Shown: positions 37,301-53,100, counted from the first letter of the stretch. The stretch: DNA of 64,000 nucleotides from Doris montereyensis (GCA_037039925.1 JAXRKP010000253.1:146001-210000), one strand, 5' to 3'. The notes: a model not told the origin generated them from the letters alone. Translations and numbers: made by a program.

Positions 37301-40300
37301 TTGTTCTAAAATTTCCCTGCCCAATTTAAGATTTTGTGTTTTAGCTTCCCTAGTTACTAGCATTGTTTTGGTTTTCTTTGCATTTACTCTCATTCCTCTT
37401 TTATTTAATTCATTATTCATTATGTTGATATTTGACTGGAGATCCTTTCTGATTTTCCAAACAGAACTTAATCATCAGCAAATGAAAGCTGGTTTGAGCT
37501 CTCACATATCTACATCCTGGCATATGCTTTTTCTTTATTTTTGAGGATGCCTGTGCGACTGAATCCATAAATGTGATAAAAAAAAGAGGACTTAGATACA
37601 ACCCTGTCTTACTCCTATATCAACATCAAATTCTGCAGATATGTTTCCAGCTACTCTCACGCTTATATTGGTTTATTGTAAAAACTTTTAATGGCTTCTA
37701 TTGAATTTTGCTCTACATTGTGTTCTTTTAAAGAATACCATAGTTCGTCCCTCCTCACAGTGTCAAATGCCTTGTCTAAGTCAATAAAACACAGGTGCAA
37801 GTCAGTGTTTCTCTCAAGGAGTTTTTCTATTATTTGTCTAATTGTAAATATGTGGTCTTGTACACTTCTTCCTGGTCTAAATCCACGCTGGTGCCCTTCA
37901 ATCTGATCCTCTACTCTTTTCCTTAATCTCGTTTCCAGTATCCTGGCATATGCTTTTCCTGTTACGCTAAGTAGTGATATCCCTCTATAGTTTAAGCTTT
38001 CCATAGGTGATCCTTTCTTATGTATTGGTACTACCGTTCCCTTTTTCGAGTCATCTGGCATCTGTTTGGACTTCCATGCTTGTTGGCATATTGCATGTAG
38101 TAGTTTGTCTGCCTCTCTCCCATGGTTTTTAATCATTTCTGGATAAGCTTGATCTGCTCCTGGGGCTTTTCCTAATTTCACTTTTCTTATAGCTGTTTAG
38201 ATTTCTTCCATTGATATATCTACATCTTCAGCTGTCTCCTCTGGATTACTTGTTACTCTTAATAATTGATCTTTATTCCTTGTTTCATACGTTCTGGAGG
38301 GATTATGTAATTGTTCAAAATATTTTGGTCATGTTTCCATGATTTTGCTGTTTTTCATTATTTTTCCTTTGACATTCTTAATTTGACGTACATGCTTTGG
38401 TCTTTCTCATGCTCTTCATTGCTCCCCAGAACAGCTTTTGATTTCCTTGATAGCTTTTCTTGAAGTCTTTGTCCAAACTCTTCCCATTGTTCCTGTTTTG
38501 CTCCTAACTTCCTCTTTGGCGATAGTTCTTTTATTCACGTAATCTATCCTATCCTCTGGTCTCTTTGTTTGCAAGTATTTTTTCCAGGCATCCTTTTTTC
38601 TCTTTGATCTTAGTCTTGACATTCTCATTCCACCATGCTTTTCTTTTCCTATCTCCTTTAATTTGTTTCCTACCACAGACCTCTTCAGTACAACTGAGGA
38701 GTGTTTCTTTATATAATTGTCACTTTTCTTCTATTATGCTATCATTCAGATTCATCTGTCTTTCACTGATAAATCTTTTTATCCTAGATTGGTATATCTG
38801 TTTTACTACTGGTTTATTTAGTTCTTTTATTTTGGGTTTAGTAGCTTTCTTCTCTTTCCTATTCTGTTTGATTTCTTCAGTCAGTAATCTCATTTTGGCA
38901 ATCACTAAGTGATGATCACTAAATATTTCTGCTCCTCTGTTTACTCTTGCATCCAATGTACTGTAAACAAGGGAGCTGCTAACTATTATGTAGTCTATGA
39001 TTGACTTTTCACACCTGTCTTCATTTACTCTTGTATATTTGTGGATATCTGTATGAGGAAAAAAGGTGTTGGCTATTTTCATGTTATTCTTTATGCAAAA
39101 ATCTATTAGTCTCTCTCCATTTGGAGAAGTTGTTGTCTCTCCTTCTTTACCTGTTACCCCTCCTGACGTTTCTACATTGTTGCTTACTCTAGGGTTTAAA
39201 TCTCCTAAAAGCATTAGTTTCTGTTTGGGTTTAAGATTCTCTGCAGCTATTTGTAAATCGTTTTTGAAGATATCTTTTTCTTCTTTAGTTGCGTCTTCGT
39301 TTGGTCCATAAGCTATTAATAATTTAATTCCTCTTCCTTTTGGTTTAATATTTACCTCTAATAGCCGTGGACTTATAAATTTCCATCTTTCTAGTAGCTT
39401 TTCATGCCTTTTATACACTAGGAGGCCTTCTCCTGCTCTAGTTCTATATTTGACAAATTCTCCTGAGAAGATTAAAATCTGATTCGGTCCTACATTTTCT
39501 ATTCCTTGTCCTTTTTTCCTTATTTCTGTAATGGCCAAAATGTCTACTTTGAAATTTTCCATTGCTTCAGCTAATTCTAACTCGTTTCCATTTATTACTC
39601 TAACGTTCCATGTTTCAAAAATCACAGTCCGTATTCGTTTCCAAGTTCGTCTTCGAAATATCAAACCAGTTGTATTATATTTATTTCTCTGAATCTGTTT
39701 GGTTTTGGATACGCAGGGGATTAGCCCACTGTACCCTAGGTAGATGGTGGGGCTGCCACCTTGAAGCCCCCTACCAGGCCTTGTTATTTTCTGTCAGGTT
39801 AATTCCCTTAGCCTTTGGTCGGCCAACACCCGCCTGCAGGGCAGCAGGAGACTCGTGAAGGCCGGGATCATCTACTCCCCATACAGGTGCTTACCTGTCC
39901 ACCGCCAGGGTTAGGAGAGCACTGCTTTAATAGAAAATTTAGCAAAATATCTGAAATAATGTTTAACAAACCCACTGTTGGAACTTTAAACAATGCTTTT
40001 AATTTTAATCACAAAATAAATTCTTAAGGGAGGCTTAAAAGTTAATAGTGGTATTAGTCTTTTCTTTTATATTGATTTGAGTAAGTGAGCTTCTCTCCAA
40101 ATTTCTCAGGAGAGAAATATAGTAATTGCAGTCCTCACCTGATTGTACATTTCTTTTATTTGAATCTGCAGGATGCACATAACTGCATTCCAGAGTTTCT
40201 CAAAGACTCAAAGACATCTTTCTTTGCTGTATATGATGGCCATGGCGGTAAGTTTAAACTTTATGTATTATCTCATTTTTTAATTTTGTATTGTTTAAAT

Positions 40301-43300
40301 ATTTTTCTAGAGAAGATGCGAAACAAACACTGAAGAGAAAATCTACGTAATCCAATAGTAAGAGATTGTGGTAAATGTTTTCATTTGTTTTATGTGGGTA
40401 TCATTTTATAAAAAATTTGCACTTCAGGAGACGACGTATACTTAATTGGAAATAGGGACAGTAATTGTCACAGGTTAAAGTTTAGAGGATATCTTGCTTT
40501 TTTTATTACATGTGTATGTCTCGTGGTATGGGTCCTAGACACAGCTTTAATAATCTAAAACTACATTTTATTGCAAGTTAGTAGCATTTCTCATGTTTAG
40601 GGCAGTTGTAAAGGCTAACAACAGGCATTTGCCTTCCTGTACGGTGCTCTTTGTTGCTCTTTGCAGTGTAATTTATTGTCTCCAACTCTAATAATTCTTA
40701 GATATGTAACACTCTTGTCATTTTTAGTTTTGGTTATGTATGTATTGGTTTGAATTGACTAATTGTTACTTTATTTTTAAATCTTTTACATGGGTCTTGT
40801 CTGGCTGTTTCCTTTCTACTTATCCTGAGACCATTGTAAAAATTGAATGCGATAAAACATTCAATTTATCTCATGCAAGCAACAAACATGTTATTTTATT
40901 TTTAATGGCATTTAAACTGTTCAAACTTTTATTTTACTTTCTTTGACAGGGGCTGAGGTGGCCAAATACTGTGAATTGCATTTTCCTAATTTTGTTAAAA
41001 CGTCAATGGCAGCAAAGTCAGAAGATGATTTGTCCAAAATAGTTCAATCAGCCTTCCTCGAATTTGATGCAACACTGATATCAGAAGATGTGATTAAGAA
41101 ATTGAAAGAGCTGGCAGGGAGAGATGATGAAAATGAAGAAGACGAGGATGGTATGTCTTGCAAGTTATTGTTTCATTGCTTTACATCAGGGCCCACAGCA
41201 TTAAAAAAACTGAAAAATTTCTAAGATTCTCCTACTTTTTCAATATTCCTTTCTAGATACACCCTAAAATTTCAACTTGTCACAGACTGGTGGTGGTAAT
41301 AATAGATAAATAAAGCTAACATTCTTTTGGTTGTTAAAACATTTTATTTTTATTTCCACACCTAAACTTCTATTTAAAAGAGGTTTGAGAGCTCAGTAAT
41401 ATTGTTTCAGTATCCACGAAATTGAAATTGAAAAAGGTGGCATTGACCATCCTAGAATTTTCACCAAAAAAACCCTGGAAAACTTTGGATTTTTCTAAGT
41501 TTACTAGGAGCAATGTTCCCTCTATTTTTTTGTACTGTGTGTGTAAATTTTTGGTGTTGTGCACAGTTTGATGAAAAAATCCCAATTGTGTGTGCAAAGA
41601 AATAGATTTGCGTTTTTTTGTACGCATTGTTTTTAATTGGTGTGCGCAGACAGTTCTCAACTGTGTGTACCTTTCTTCCCTAGTGTATGTGTGCACAGCT
41701 TAGAGGGAACATTGCCCCAAAAAATGTCCTAACGTTTTTGCTTTGCTGAGTGCTGTGATCCTTGATTTACATATATTTTGTTATGCTTAATATCAGTAAT
41801 CCTCTCTTGATTATATTCAAAGAGGGTTTCATTGTATTGGATGACTATTGCAATTTATGAAAGTGAGAAAATGGAACTTGGTTTGAAGGCCAATAAAACA
41901 GAGACAATGATTATCACACAAAAAGTCATTATCCTACCATGCAACGTAAAGTCAACAAAAAAGACAATGGACAAACAAATAAGAAAACTATTCGAGGCTG
42001 CAGATGTATGTTTTTTAAAATGGAGGATAAAAATCCCATGGACAGCATAGAAGAAAGGTGAAGTAATGAAACAAAAACGGCACAGGAAGAACACTCAACA
42101 ATAACATCAGGAAGAGAGAACATTCATTGGTTATGTCATAAGAAGAGCTGCCCTACTACATCACATAACGACAGGAAAGATTAATAAGAACGAAGATCAC
42201 AGCATATGGTGAATGGGGTGAGTTTCATTTAACAAAACCTGTGCCAGGACCTGAGTTCTCGTCTGCTCTGATTTAGAGTTGATGTATATGTATTGAGCTA
42301 CATGTTTACCGATGGGCTAAATGTTATCTTTAAATGATTGTCTTTCTTTATACAGCTGATGATCCAGTGGGTAGGGCAGAAACAGACATGCTGAAGGCAG
42401 AAGCTGACATGCCTTTAGAGGAGCTACTTGCTAAATATAAAACGGATCCAGATCTTGAAGAAGAAAAAAACAAAGCAAGGAAGCTTTTCTTTCAAAGCCC
42501 AGCACTGAGAGGCAGGGCTGTTAAAGTGAGCGAGGTCTCTAGCAGTACAGAACCAGACTTGGCAGCCTCTTCTACCGGTTTGTCCAATGGGGCCACAAAT
42601 GAAGAGGAAGAAGTAGGTGTGAGTTCAAGTACAGATGCCTGTGAAAATGGCACCGCTTCAGGTCAAAATGCAGATAAACAGGATCTCAACACTAACAGCA
42701 CTAGCACGCAGGATGTTCCGGGAGCAAGTGGTTCAGGTTCATCTGTATGTGATGTGAGTCCTTTTTGTTTTCTGTTTTCAAACAGTGACAAACTTTTTGC
42801 AAGACATGCTTATTTATTGAAACTGAGCCACCAGCAATGTTGACAAAACAACTTTTATCTTAATTTTTCTTGCTGTTCCTGGATTCATGTAACATATTTT
42901 ATCGGTCCTGATTTTCCACTCTTTTTCTCCTGACTCCTGAAAACTATCTTCAAGGCTCAAGTTTTTCATTCTTTCGTGTGAAAGCATGAAAGGGGTATGA
43001 TTTGTCTGAAGCATTATTTCTGCATTTATAAAACAAACCTTTCTTTTCCCCGTTTTTTTTTCATTCTATTCCTTGATTTTTGGGAATGACTGTTTCAATC
43101 TGGAATGTTCCTTCCATTCATGCCAAAATTAACTCACCCAATCCTGAACTTTCAATGTGCACTTTATTTATGTCACAAAAAAAGTTTATTGAGTGAAAAG
43201 AAAATGGATTGTGGCCTTGGTTTTCTATTTGTCTGATAGGATTGCTGTAATCTATATCTATGAGTAAGCCCTAGTTTTGTCATCAATTTCTCAAATAATA

Positions 43301-44094
43301 TAGTGTTTAAAAAAGGACTAATAAGATCATTAATTGTGTTTCTAGGCAGACCTTGTCGTAAGCATATTTAAAAGTTTCAATGATATAAGATAAAATTTTG
43401 TTACATTAAAATTTTAAGCCATCTCTCACCCCCTGCCATTCAGTTTGCATTTGATCTTAACGGGGCTGTCAAAATGACCATTCTTTGACCAAAACCCATG
43501 ATTTTTGCTTTTTCCCTCTTCAATATGCTTAATCTTACAATAATAGGCTATACATATATATATATTTTTATCGTTTTGCATTTGGCTTTCATGTATCATA
43601 TTGATGTATCCCATGACACAAAAGTACAAAATGGAAATGGAATGCAGCTGGATCGTCTTGATCAGAAAAAGTGTTGCAAAAGATTTCACAGCATCCACAC
43701 AAGCGCTTAAAATGTTCTATACCAGTCACTTATGCAAAGAAGTTAATTAGTAATGCTATGGATTTGGAGCATTCCATCATTATGGTGTATGGTGTCATAA
43801 GGACAACAATAACAAAACAAAAAAGTTTTTTTATGGCTGTTTTCTATACATCTTGGCACGCATTTGAATTTTATTCTGACATCCTGGATCGAACTCCGCG
43901 GGCTACTATCCTAGGCCTGGGATTAGATTTTACTCTCTGTTTTTAAACGATAAAGCACCTGCAGTCAATTTTATCTTTTGATTTTTATCTGTTCGGGGAA
44001 CAAGGTTTTTTCCCCAGTTCGTTTAAAGCTTTTTTCTAATGAATGTGTATCATGTAAAACAGCCCCTTTAATCTTCTCGGAAAAGCTGTTTAAA

Positions 44095-44151
<57 letters not shown>

Positions 44152-47100
44152 TAGATTAATGTAATGTAATTAGAGGGAAAATTCTTGACGTCTACACAAA
44201 TATCATTAATATTTGATTTTGGTCTTGATGAATGTTGAACATCTACAGTCATTTTTATTCCTCTTCTTGCACATCGTAATTTCTTACAGCAAAAAACTTG
44301 AGATAGAGAATATGTTATGCTCATCTAATTGATATAAAATATAAATTTCTACAAAATCTGTTTTGTTCTTGATTTAGATTCAACGTTTTTATTAATTGTC
44401 ATCATGAATCTAAATATTTGAATTGAGAAGACCAAGTTTTTTTCTATGAAACTACCACAATATTTCTGATCTGGTAGTCACGGTGCAGCTATCTGATTCA
44501 GAGCCTTATATTGTCCATTCAAAACCTAATACATATTATTTTATGTTGCCTTCTATTCATGTTATCCACCTGGATGAAAGTATGTTATAATTTATCCTTT
44601 TCATTTAAAGGCTGGGGGTTCTGGAACTGAAACAGGCAGTGGGCAACGAGCAAGTAAAGTCAAAGCAGCATCAGACATAGCTACTGCTGATGTAAATGGT
44701 AGTTCAAGTGAGGATGACGACGATGAGGAGGAGGAAGACATATGGGAGGACGATTCAAGGTATCAATGTGGTCATAACTCTCTTGTCAGTACCAGGTGCT
44801 AGTGGGGGAGCCCATGATGTCATATTATTATGCTAGTGTCAGCCACTGCTGGCACACCTTTGTAGCATTTTTATGAAGGGGACATTTTTATTGCATCAAT
44901 TTGTACTGCTTTGCAATTTGTCACCTGCATGACAAATCGTTCTAACTCAAAACTTTGGGCTGTTTTAGTACAGTATAACTTTATGAGATCTATAAGATGT
45001 TTGAATGGTTTTACAAAATGCGCAGTAGGTTCAGCGATATTGCATAACCAATTTTGTTTTATCCTCTGTTACGATCATTTCTTGCAACTTAAAAGTAAAT
45101 TTTTTATCGGTTGCCTAGATTTGGCGATAGACCTTTTTCTCATGCTGATGATGAATTTTTTCTCTCACTGTTTTGTTTACAGGCTGAAATATATAATATC
45201 ATATATATTAAAAAACAGTCTTCCCAGTACTTGAACATTTGAAACAAAGCATAAATTTAATCTCAAAATAATTAGTCACGGCGGTCATGACTTAAGTTTG
45301 TTTCATTCATGTGCCAGCAATAACAGTGTTTCATGGTTCTTACTGCATGATACGGTAATTCTCACTTTGATCTTCTCATCATTGCTGTCAATGATAGTAC
45401 CCAGATATTGAACTCCGAACAGAGTAGAGCGTTTGAAAGGTTTCCTGTTAACCCGTTTAAGGCTGACCTCAACATCGATCGATAATCTAGTTCCGCTATG
45501 TACGAGGCTTCCGCACGTGGCATTGATAGTTTTTTCGCCCGCTGACGAGGCTGCCGCGCTTGACCATGACGTACCTGTGATTATTGTGATTGTTTTATAT
45601 CTCCATTTAGTTAGGTGATGTAGCGGGCAACTCATTTTGTTATCGTCATTGTCATCGTGTTTAGATTGCATTGTTTACTAACAATAGCATCTATTACAGT
45701 CTATTTTTATAGAACATGACCTGGAATAATACTGCAGTTGGTCTACAACTAATGAAGAGGAATATGAAAGGTCTAATACTAATAGATAGAAATATACGAA
45801 TGAGCCACAGTGGAGTGAAGTCAAAGGCGAAATATGACAATAAGTGACAACTCCACTAATAAAGACAGAACAACACATGACGTTTTGGGTATAACCCTTC
45901 GTCAGACAGCAAATGAGAAATATCTAGAATCTATATCTAAGTACTACCTCAGGCATCACACAATGTAATGTCAGAAGAAAAACATAAAAAGGAGAAAGAA
46001 GGAAAGAAAAAGACAGTGATGATGAGAAACGTAGCAGGGGGGGTGGGGGTGTGAAGAATGAGCGAGAGTGGAAGGTTCAGATCGAGAATGAAATAAAAAT
46101 ATGAAAATAAGTAAGTAATAAAAGGTGAGAAGGAGAGAAATAGAGAGAGAGGGGGGAGAGGAGAGACAGAGAAGAAAGAAAGAAAAAAAGGCAGGGAAGG
46201 AAGAAAGGGAGAGAGAGACGTGTGAGTATGGGAAACAAGAACGAAAAATAGGATAAATATAAGACTAGATCTATATCTCACTGGGTCTAGAAAGAAGAAA
46301 TGATAGAGAATGAATGAAAGGAAGTATCAATCAAGGCAAAAATTTACACTGAAGGTGCGAAATGTATATAAATGACAAATTAAGTGACTTAAGACTTCGA
46401 TAACTTGGAAAGCATCAGCTAGTGCTAACTGGCATTTTTGGAATTTCAGATAAGTTGTTTACTCTCTTCCCTTATTGCATCGATAAATTTGTAATTTATA
46501 TACATTTAAGCACCTTCAGTGTAAATTTTTGCTTTGATTGATACTACCTTTCATTCATTCTCTATCATTTCTTCTGTTCTGTATATTATATATCTTAATA
46601 TAAGGGTGAGGGTTGGTGGCATTTTGATTTCTTATATTTTGTTTTCTTATTTGTTTGCATTTTGACAGGAATGTTTTGCTTTTGTTTGTGTTATAAGCAA
46701 TATTCCCCCTTATTTTTTGTAGTTTGTAGGCATACATTTTTAGTGATCTGCAAAGTTTGACCATGTGGCGGTGGCAGTGGTTAGGCTGCAGAACTGGGGA
46801 TCATGCCGTGCCAGGTTTGAAACCTGGTAAAGATAGGCTCGACGTTATGTTCCTGGGAAAGTCACGCCCACTCTACCCAGGTGCAAATAAATGCAAGCAC
46901 TAGCTCGGGGAGTACAAATCTGTGTCAGACTAGTGTCCTGTCCAGGAGGTGATTATTACCACCTGTTCCGCTTCACACTATAGAAATTGGGATGAGCTCC
47001 GGGTCTATAGGCTGTAATAGTCTTGAAGGAATTGAAAGAAAATTTGACAAAAAATTACCAGTTGTGTGCAAATAAATATATTTTTTAAATGTTGTGCATG

Positions 47101-50100
47101 CTGTAGGTTTTTTAAGGGTGTCGCAGACATCTTTCAACTGAGCGCACCTTTTCTTCTTTGTGTGGGTGTGCATGCTTAGAGGGAACATTGTCTATTCTAA
47201 ATTTATAATTTTATGATAGCAAGCAAAGTTATAAGTACATTTTTATGTATGTATGTGAGGCGGAGTTGTTTTTCTTTCTTTATTTACATTTTTTAAGATT
47301 ATGTTGTTGTTTTTTCAGAAAAAATTAGTGAATCAATAATTTTCTGTTTTTTTCTTTTTAGTGAGGAAGAAGAAGAAGAAGGAGAAATTGACCAAGATGT
47401 GCCCCTGATGGATATGACCAATGAAGAGGTAAATTAAATCAGTAGAATTGCTAGGTCAGGATCATCATATTTTTTTATTTTAAACTTGACATGGGATTCT
47501 GGAAAATAACACATCCATTTGATTGAGAAAATATATTCCAATGCTTTGAAAATACGAAATAAGCTTATAACAACAGTTAAAAAGAACATTTTTCCTAATC
47601 CCTAATTGGGAGAGTGGTTTGAAATTTTTGCTTCCAAATGGCCATATAGTAGTATTTGTATTTTCCCCTTCATACTTTCAGTCCATATATCATTAGGCTG
47701 TCAAAAAAACGTGCTTAGATTTTTGTCGAGAGGGCGCAAAAGTTAGAAAACTAGATCTACACATTTGTCTTCTCACATCATGAAAAGTAATCAAACCTAG
47801 ACAAATTTTATATCACTGTAAATGATTTTAATTTTTCTGTTGTTTTGATAACAATTAAACTCGTTTTGAAAATCTGAGGGCCTTGTTTTTGTTTGTTTAA
47901 AAAGACACATTTTGCGTCTTTTGTCTTTCGGTTTTATCGTGATTCAAATACCAGCTTGCCTTTTACGCCTTGGCAAAAATGTCCCGCCAGTCGTACCCTA
48001 GTTATGTGTGGTATCAAAATAAACACAATTGAAGCCTTTTTATCATAGTGCTATTCTGCTTATAACTTTGTTTATTTTTAAGGGAGAAAAAAATTGATTG
48101 AAGTTAAAAAATGCTAAAAAAAGGTTTTTTGGTAATATTTTCGAGGACAGATGTGTATCACTGGATAGACAAATGAATTTTTTTGTGCACGCTAAACTTT
48201 CATTACGTTCAAAGCTATGGGACATTTTTAGTATTTCGAACGATCCCACCCTCAACACCTGCTTACTCCAATCCGCAAGTCTAGCCATCAATATGGATAG
48301 CAAGCACAACTGTCTTCGAAGCAATTTTAAATGATTGAATTAATACAAGAATGAACATAAATTCTAGATCTAGACTAATATTTTATTATAGATCTAGATT
48401 TAGTTGTACAAACAGCCATCAGTTCTAGTTAACTCAACATGAATCGGTAAGAAACATTTATATTATACTAGATCTAGATATATTTGGACAGGTTTATGAT
48501 GGTTGGGGATTCTCAATATTTCTTTAGAATTTGGGATTAGAAAGAGCCAAAATTAATAGTTTTACTTTTGAAAGCAAACATGGCAGTTATTAAAAAGATG
48601 TTCCAAAAAGAGGAATCAATTAAAAGATCTGCTGATTGTTAACTCATTGTTGTTGGTAACCGATGTACACATAATAATTGTATTGACAGACCCATGTAAA
48701 AATTGCCAAATGGAATAGTCTAGTGGAAGAACAGCATGCGACGAAAAGGGATTCATGTAATAGCAGTAGCACTGGCAATAATATTATATTATTTTCAGAT
48801 TCAATTCACGTAGAGGGGAGGGATGGAAAATAACATATAAGACAATGGTCTGATGTTGGTGGTGATGTTTTAAGTCGAAATATGAGAGGGAGAGAGAGAG
48901 AGGGACAGACAAAGAAACACAGACAGACAGAGACCGCGAGACAGACAGAAACAGGGAAAGACAGTTAGTGAGGGAGACAGACAGACAGACACACAACAGA
49001 GAGAGAGTTCACTTGAACCTCGTTAAAGGGAATGGCAACGTAAAGTATGTTCATTTACAAATAACGGGGGAAAGTTAAATCTAACAAAGCAATGTACACT
49101 CGAACCTCGTTATGGCGCCTAATGTTATGCCAGTGGTAAATTGGCATTATAAAAGGAATGGCGTTATAAGGAAAACATCAATGAGGGAGATAATCAATAT
49201 TTGACTAATCAAGAAAAAATAGATTCTCGCTGACAAGACAATGCAGTATTGCATGTTAAAAGACTATCGTATTGTTTTATTATACATGTACATATGAAGC
49301 CTTATTCTTGCCATTCAAGTGGACCCAATCATAGCCATGCCTACCCTGCCAATCTATTGTCAGGGTGACGCGATCTGGGCCTATGCCAATGTCACTCTTC
49401 ATTCGGCTGACCTAGTTGTCTTTAAACCTTCAGTATTCTCATTCTAATAATAAAAAAACGTGTGTCACTAGTGTCAGTATCATTTTGGTAAATGTAAGAG
49501 TACCAAGACACATGTCAGTGATGCTTGTGTGTGTGTGAAGGTAATGACACAAGATAACATGAAAGCACCATATGAACAAAGACGAGACAAACACAAGGAA
49601 TAGACAAAAAATCCTGGCCACCATGGGGATCGAACCCGCGACCTCTGCGTCGGCACCCACCGCTCGTGTGTATGTGAAGTGTGTGTTTGACCCCGTGATC
49701 TTTGACCAAACCAAACTAAATTCTTCTTCTACCAGCTTTCATCACCTTGGGGAAGAGGGTGTTGATGCATGGTGGCAGTATAACGAGTTGTATTTTATAA
49801 TAGCTCTTAAGGAATGTTTATGCTAAATCATTGACAGATGGCAGTATAACAAGTTATTGTGTTGTCTTAATGTAGTGTCAGATCCGTACAAAGATGATTA
49901 TTAGCGGTAAGCAAGAATGGCGGTATAACAGAGGGGGAGGGGGAGGGTGTATGACAATGTTTGAGTGTATGCCCACTATATTGGAAAATGCTACTGAAGT
50001 ACAATGTGGTAGTGGTACTGGCAGTAGAAGTAGTAATAGTGTGGGTTGTTGATGAGAGTTGCCTGTAGGTCCTACTTATTTCCTTCCTTCTTCCACGTAC

Positions 50101-53100
50101 CTTATATCTTGCTGTGGCGGTATAGTGAATTGTATTTTACAATAGTGATGAAGTAATGTTGATGCCAGAATCCTTGGTGGATGGCTGTTTACTGAGTTAT
50201 ATCATCATAATTTGTACACTATCATTCTAATCTGCAAAAAGGTGAAAAGTTGGCAGTAAGTGAGAATGATGGTATAGTCAGAGGCGGTATACGGAAGATT
50301 GGGCGTATAATATAATATGTTACTTTCAGGTCAGTTCTTGTTTTAAACAGCGGCACTCAGTCTGAAATTCATTCAACCTAAAACTAGAATTACTACTAAA
50401 ACAGTACTACATGTACATTCATGTACATAACTACCAATCATAAAAGTTAAATTTGGTTGTCATAAAATATCCACTACCAACACTTACTGCTGTTCTAAAT
50501 CCAACAATACCATTTCAAAGCAACTCCTTTCTTTAAAAAATGAAAAAAAGTATGTATATTGTTTTATTTAAATGCAGAAACGGATATTTGAAAGTTTTTT
50601 TAACTTTTTCCGCCCAGCACCATGAAAACAATGTTTAATGACATTTCCTGTCTCGAGTCAAAATGATTGAAAACCTATGAATATAATGCAGAAACCTAAT
50701 TATAATTAAATAGTGTAAAATGTGTCTTTTCCAACCTAGCAATTGTTACATGAGTCTATATGAATACCGTGAAACAAAGAATTTACAGTTTTTATCAGCA
50801 ATGAAATGTTTGGGAATATTTAAAAATTGTGTTTTGAGACTGAAATAACTTGACAACTTCCGGGACTTTTATTTCAATTAAGTATTTGTTTATGTCATAC
50901 GTATAGTCAATAGCTTATAATGATTTTTAATTTCATGTCAATATCTTTTAAAATGAACCGAAAATATTTTTAAGGTTTTTTGTAAAAATCACAAATTTAA
51001 AAATTTTGACAGTTTGTTTGAAAACGCTCATTTTAGATTTTTGGGGCACCACAATGTTCTTACCATTTCCAAACAAAACAAATGACACTTCTGACAAAAA
51101 TATAGGCTAACTTAATACTAGAATTTCTATAACCTCAGCCATTTTCAAGTTTCTGGCATAACTATTGACATTAACCAGGTTGCCCCAGAAACCTGCAATT
51201 TTCACGTTTTTGAAATCACAAAAAACTGCCTTTTTTCGATAACTTTCAAATCCCCGTAATATTCTTAAAAATGATCATATAAAGATGATTTTGGTATCAA
51301 TGGGCTTACAATACAAATTCTTTCCAATGGTGTATTACATGGCATACTAGAAGAAATATTTCAATTTCGGTTTTGATAGCCTAATATCATCTTTATGCTG
51401 CTAGTATTTTAGTATTATGTTTCCAAGTCTGTTAAAGTTTCAATATTTATTGATATTTCAGAATGTCTAGCTTTGTAACAAATTCCAGATCCACCCTCAG
51501 GGTATTAAATATTTTATTACAGTAGTTTCCAGCAGAATGCAGTCCACTAGTGACAAAAAAAACTCGTGCATTTTGACGGAGTCAAGGGCCATAACCCATT
51601 ATTTACATCGCCATTGTTAGGAAAGAAACTTTGTTTTGTTTTTAGTTGTTTGTTTGTTGGCTCGAGGCCAAAACCCTATAGGCCCTAACCTCTTCTCATA
51701 GATCTGTTATATTCTTCTCTCACTCAATACTGCAAGGAGTGGGATGGTGAAGAAATTCGGCAAGTTGGAATGATTATTTATTGATTGACACTTGTGTCAT
51801 ACTAGAGTACTATCTATTATTGCTGTCTTGAACGTAACTGATTTACTATAGAGGGGTGGGATTAATTGGATCATCCACTGTTTTTCATCATGTATTTTTG
51901 AATAATGTAAAGCCTTATCATTTGATTGTAAATTGTCAAAATCTAAATTTTTTGATTGTGCTTTTGTGTGATTGTTATAGCTTAAGTGTGTTTTTTGTTT
52001 TTGATATATTATATTAATCATCTTTTATCATCTAGGTATGCACTATATTATCATCTGCATGAATCATATTGTTCCATATCACACTGTCATTGTAAAGCGC
52101 CTTTGAGCATATTTTTTATGGATATTGGCGCTATCTAAATTATTAATTATTATTATTATTATTATAAAGCTACCTCCATCTTGCTTATGTTCTTCATACT
52201 ATGGTGGAAGTATCATATAATCATGATAGTTTTTTTAACAAACTTCTATAAATTCTACAAACTATTAGAAAAAGTACAGAATACATTACACTAGTTGGAC
52301 GTGGGCACAGTCAAAAACACTAAGAAAAATATTTTATCCACTAAGATATTTTTTGCTGATTAGATCTTGACATTTCAACGTAAGAAAATGTTCTGCCATT
52401 TCTCTTAGCCCTGCAAAAACATAAAAGTAGGAATTGACAAGAATTTAAAATCTTTAAATCTTTAAATCTTTTTTGTGTATGCTCACATCAGTGAATAGAC
52501 TTAAAAGATGGATTGATATTCCGTATCCCCTGACAAGTGCAGACTCACTGACTTTACATCATTTACCTCCTAGCAGGACACTTGATTAAAATTCCTTCTA
52601 ATTCACAACTTGCAGGGGAGCATACAATACACAAGCCTGTTACACTTTTCGTACTAACGCTCTGACAAGAACTTTCTCTACATATAGCTGGGTACTCATT
52701 CATACCTGAGACAAGTAATGAAAGTAGAGTAAAATATCTTTCTTAAGACTACAACGTTGTGCAAAAGCCCCACCTGTGCCTTGTATATTATAAGAAAGTT
52801 TTTGAAATTTTCTTGACAGCCTGGCTCAGACAGTGGCTGCACAGCCTGTGTCTTACTTAAGCAGCGGAACAAACTCATTGTCGCCAATGCAGGCGATTCA
52901 CGCTGTGTTCTCTCTCGGGCTGGCGCAGCCGTAGAGTTGTCTTTCGATCACAAGCCTGAGGATGATCCTGAGCGAGAGAGGATTGAAAAGGCTGGTGGCA
53001 AAGTGACAATTGATGGCAGAGTGAATGGTGGATTAAATCTTTCCAGGGCTATCGGTAGGTTATTGAGGCTTTTTTTGAAAAAAGGTTGTTGTGATTTGAC

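Noticed and set aside
45440..45680. Conserved exon in a CG-richer patch of PPM1G intron 5
   Set aside because: No splice sites in a matching phase and no PPM1G homology; more likely a decayed mobile element.
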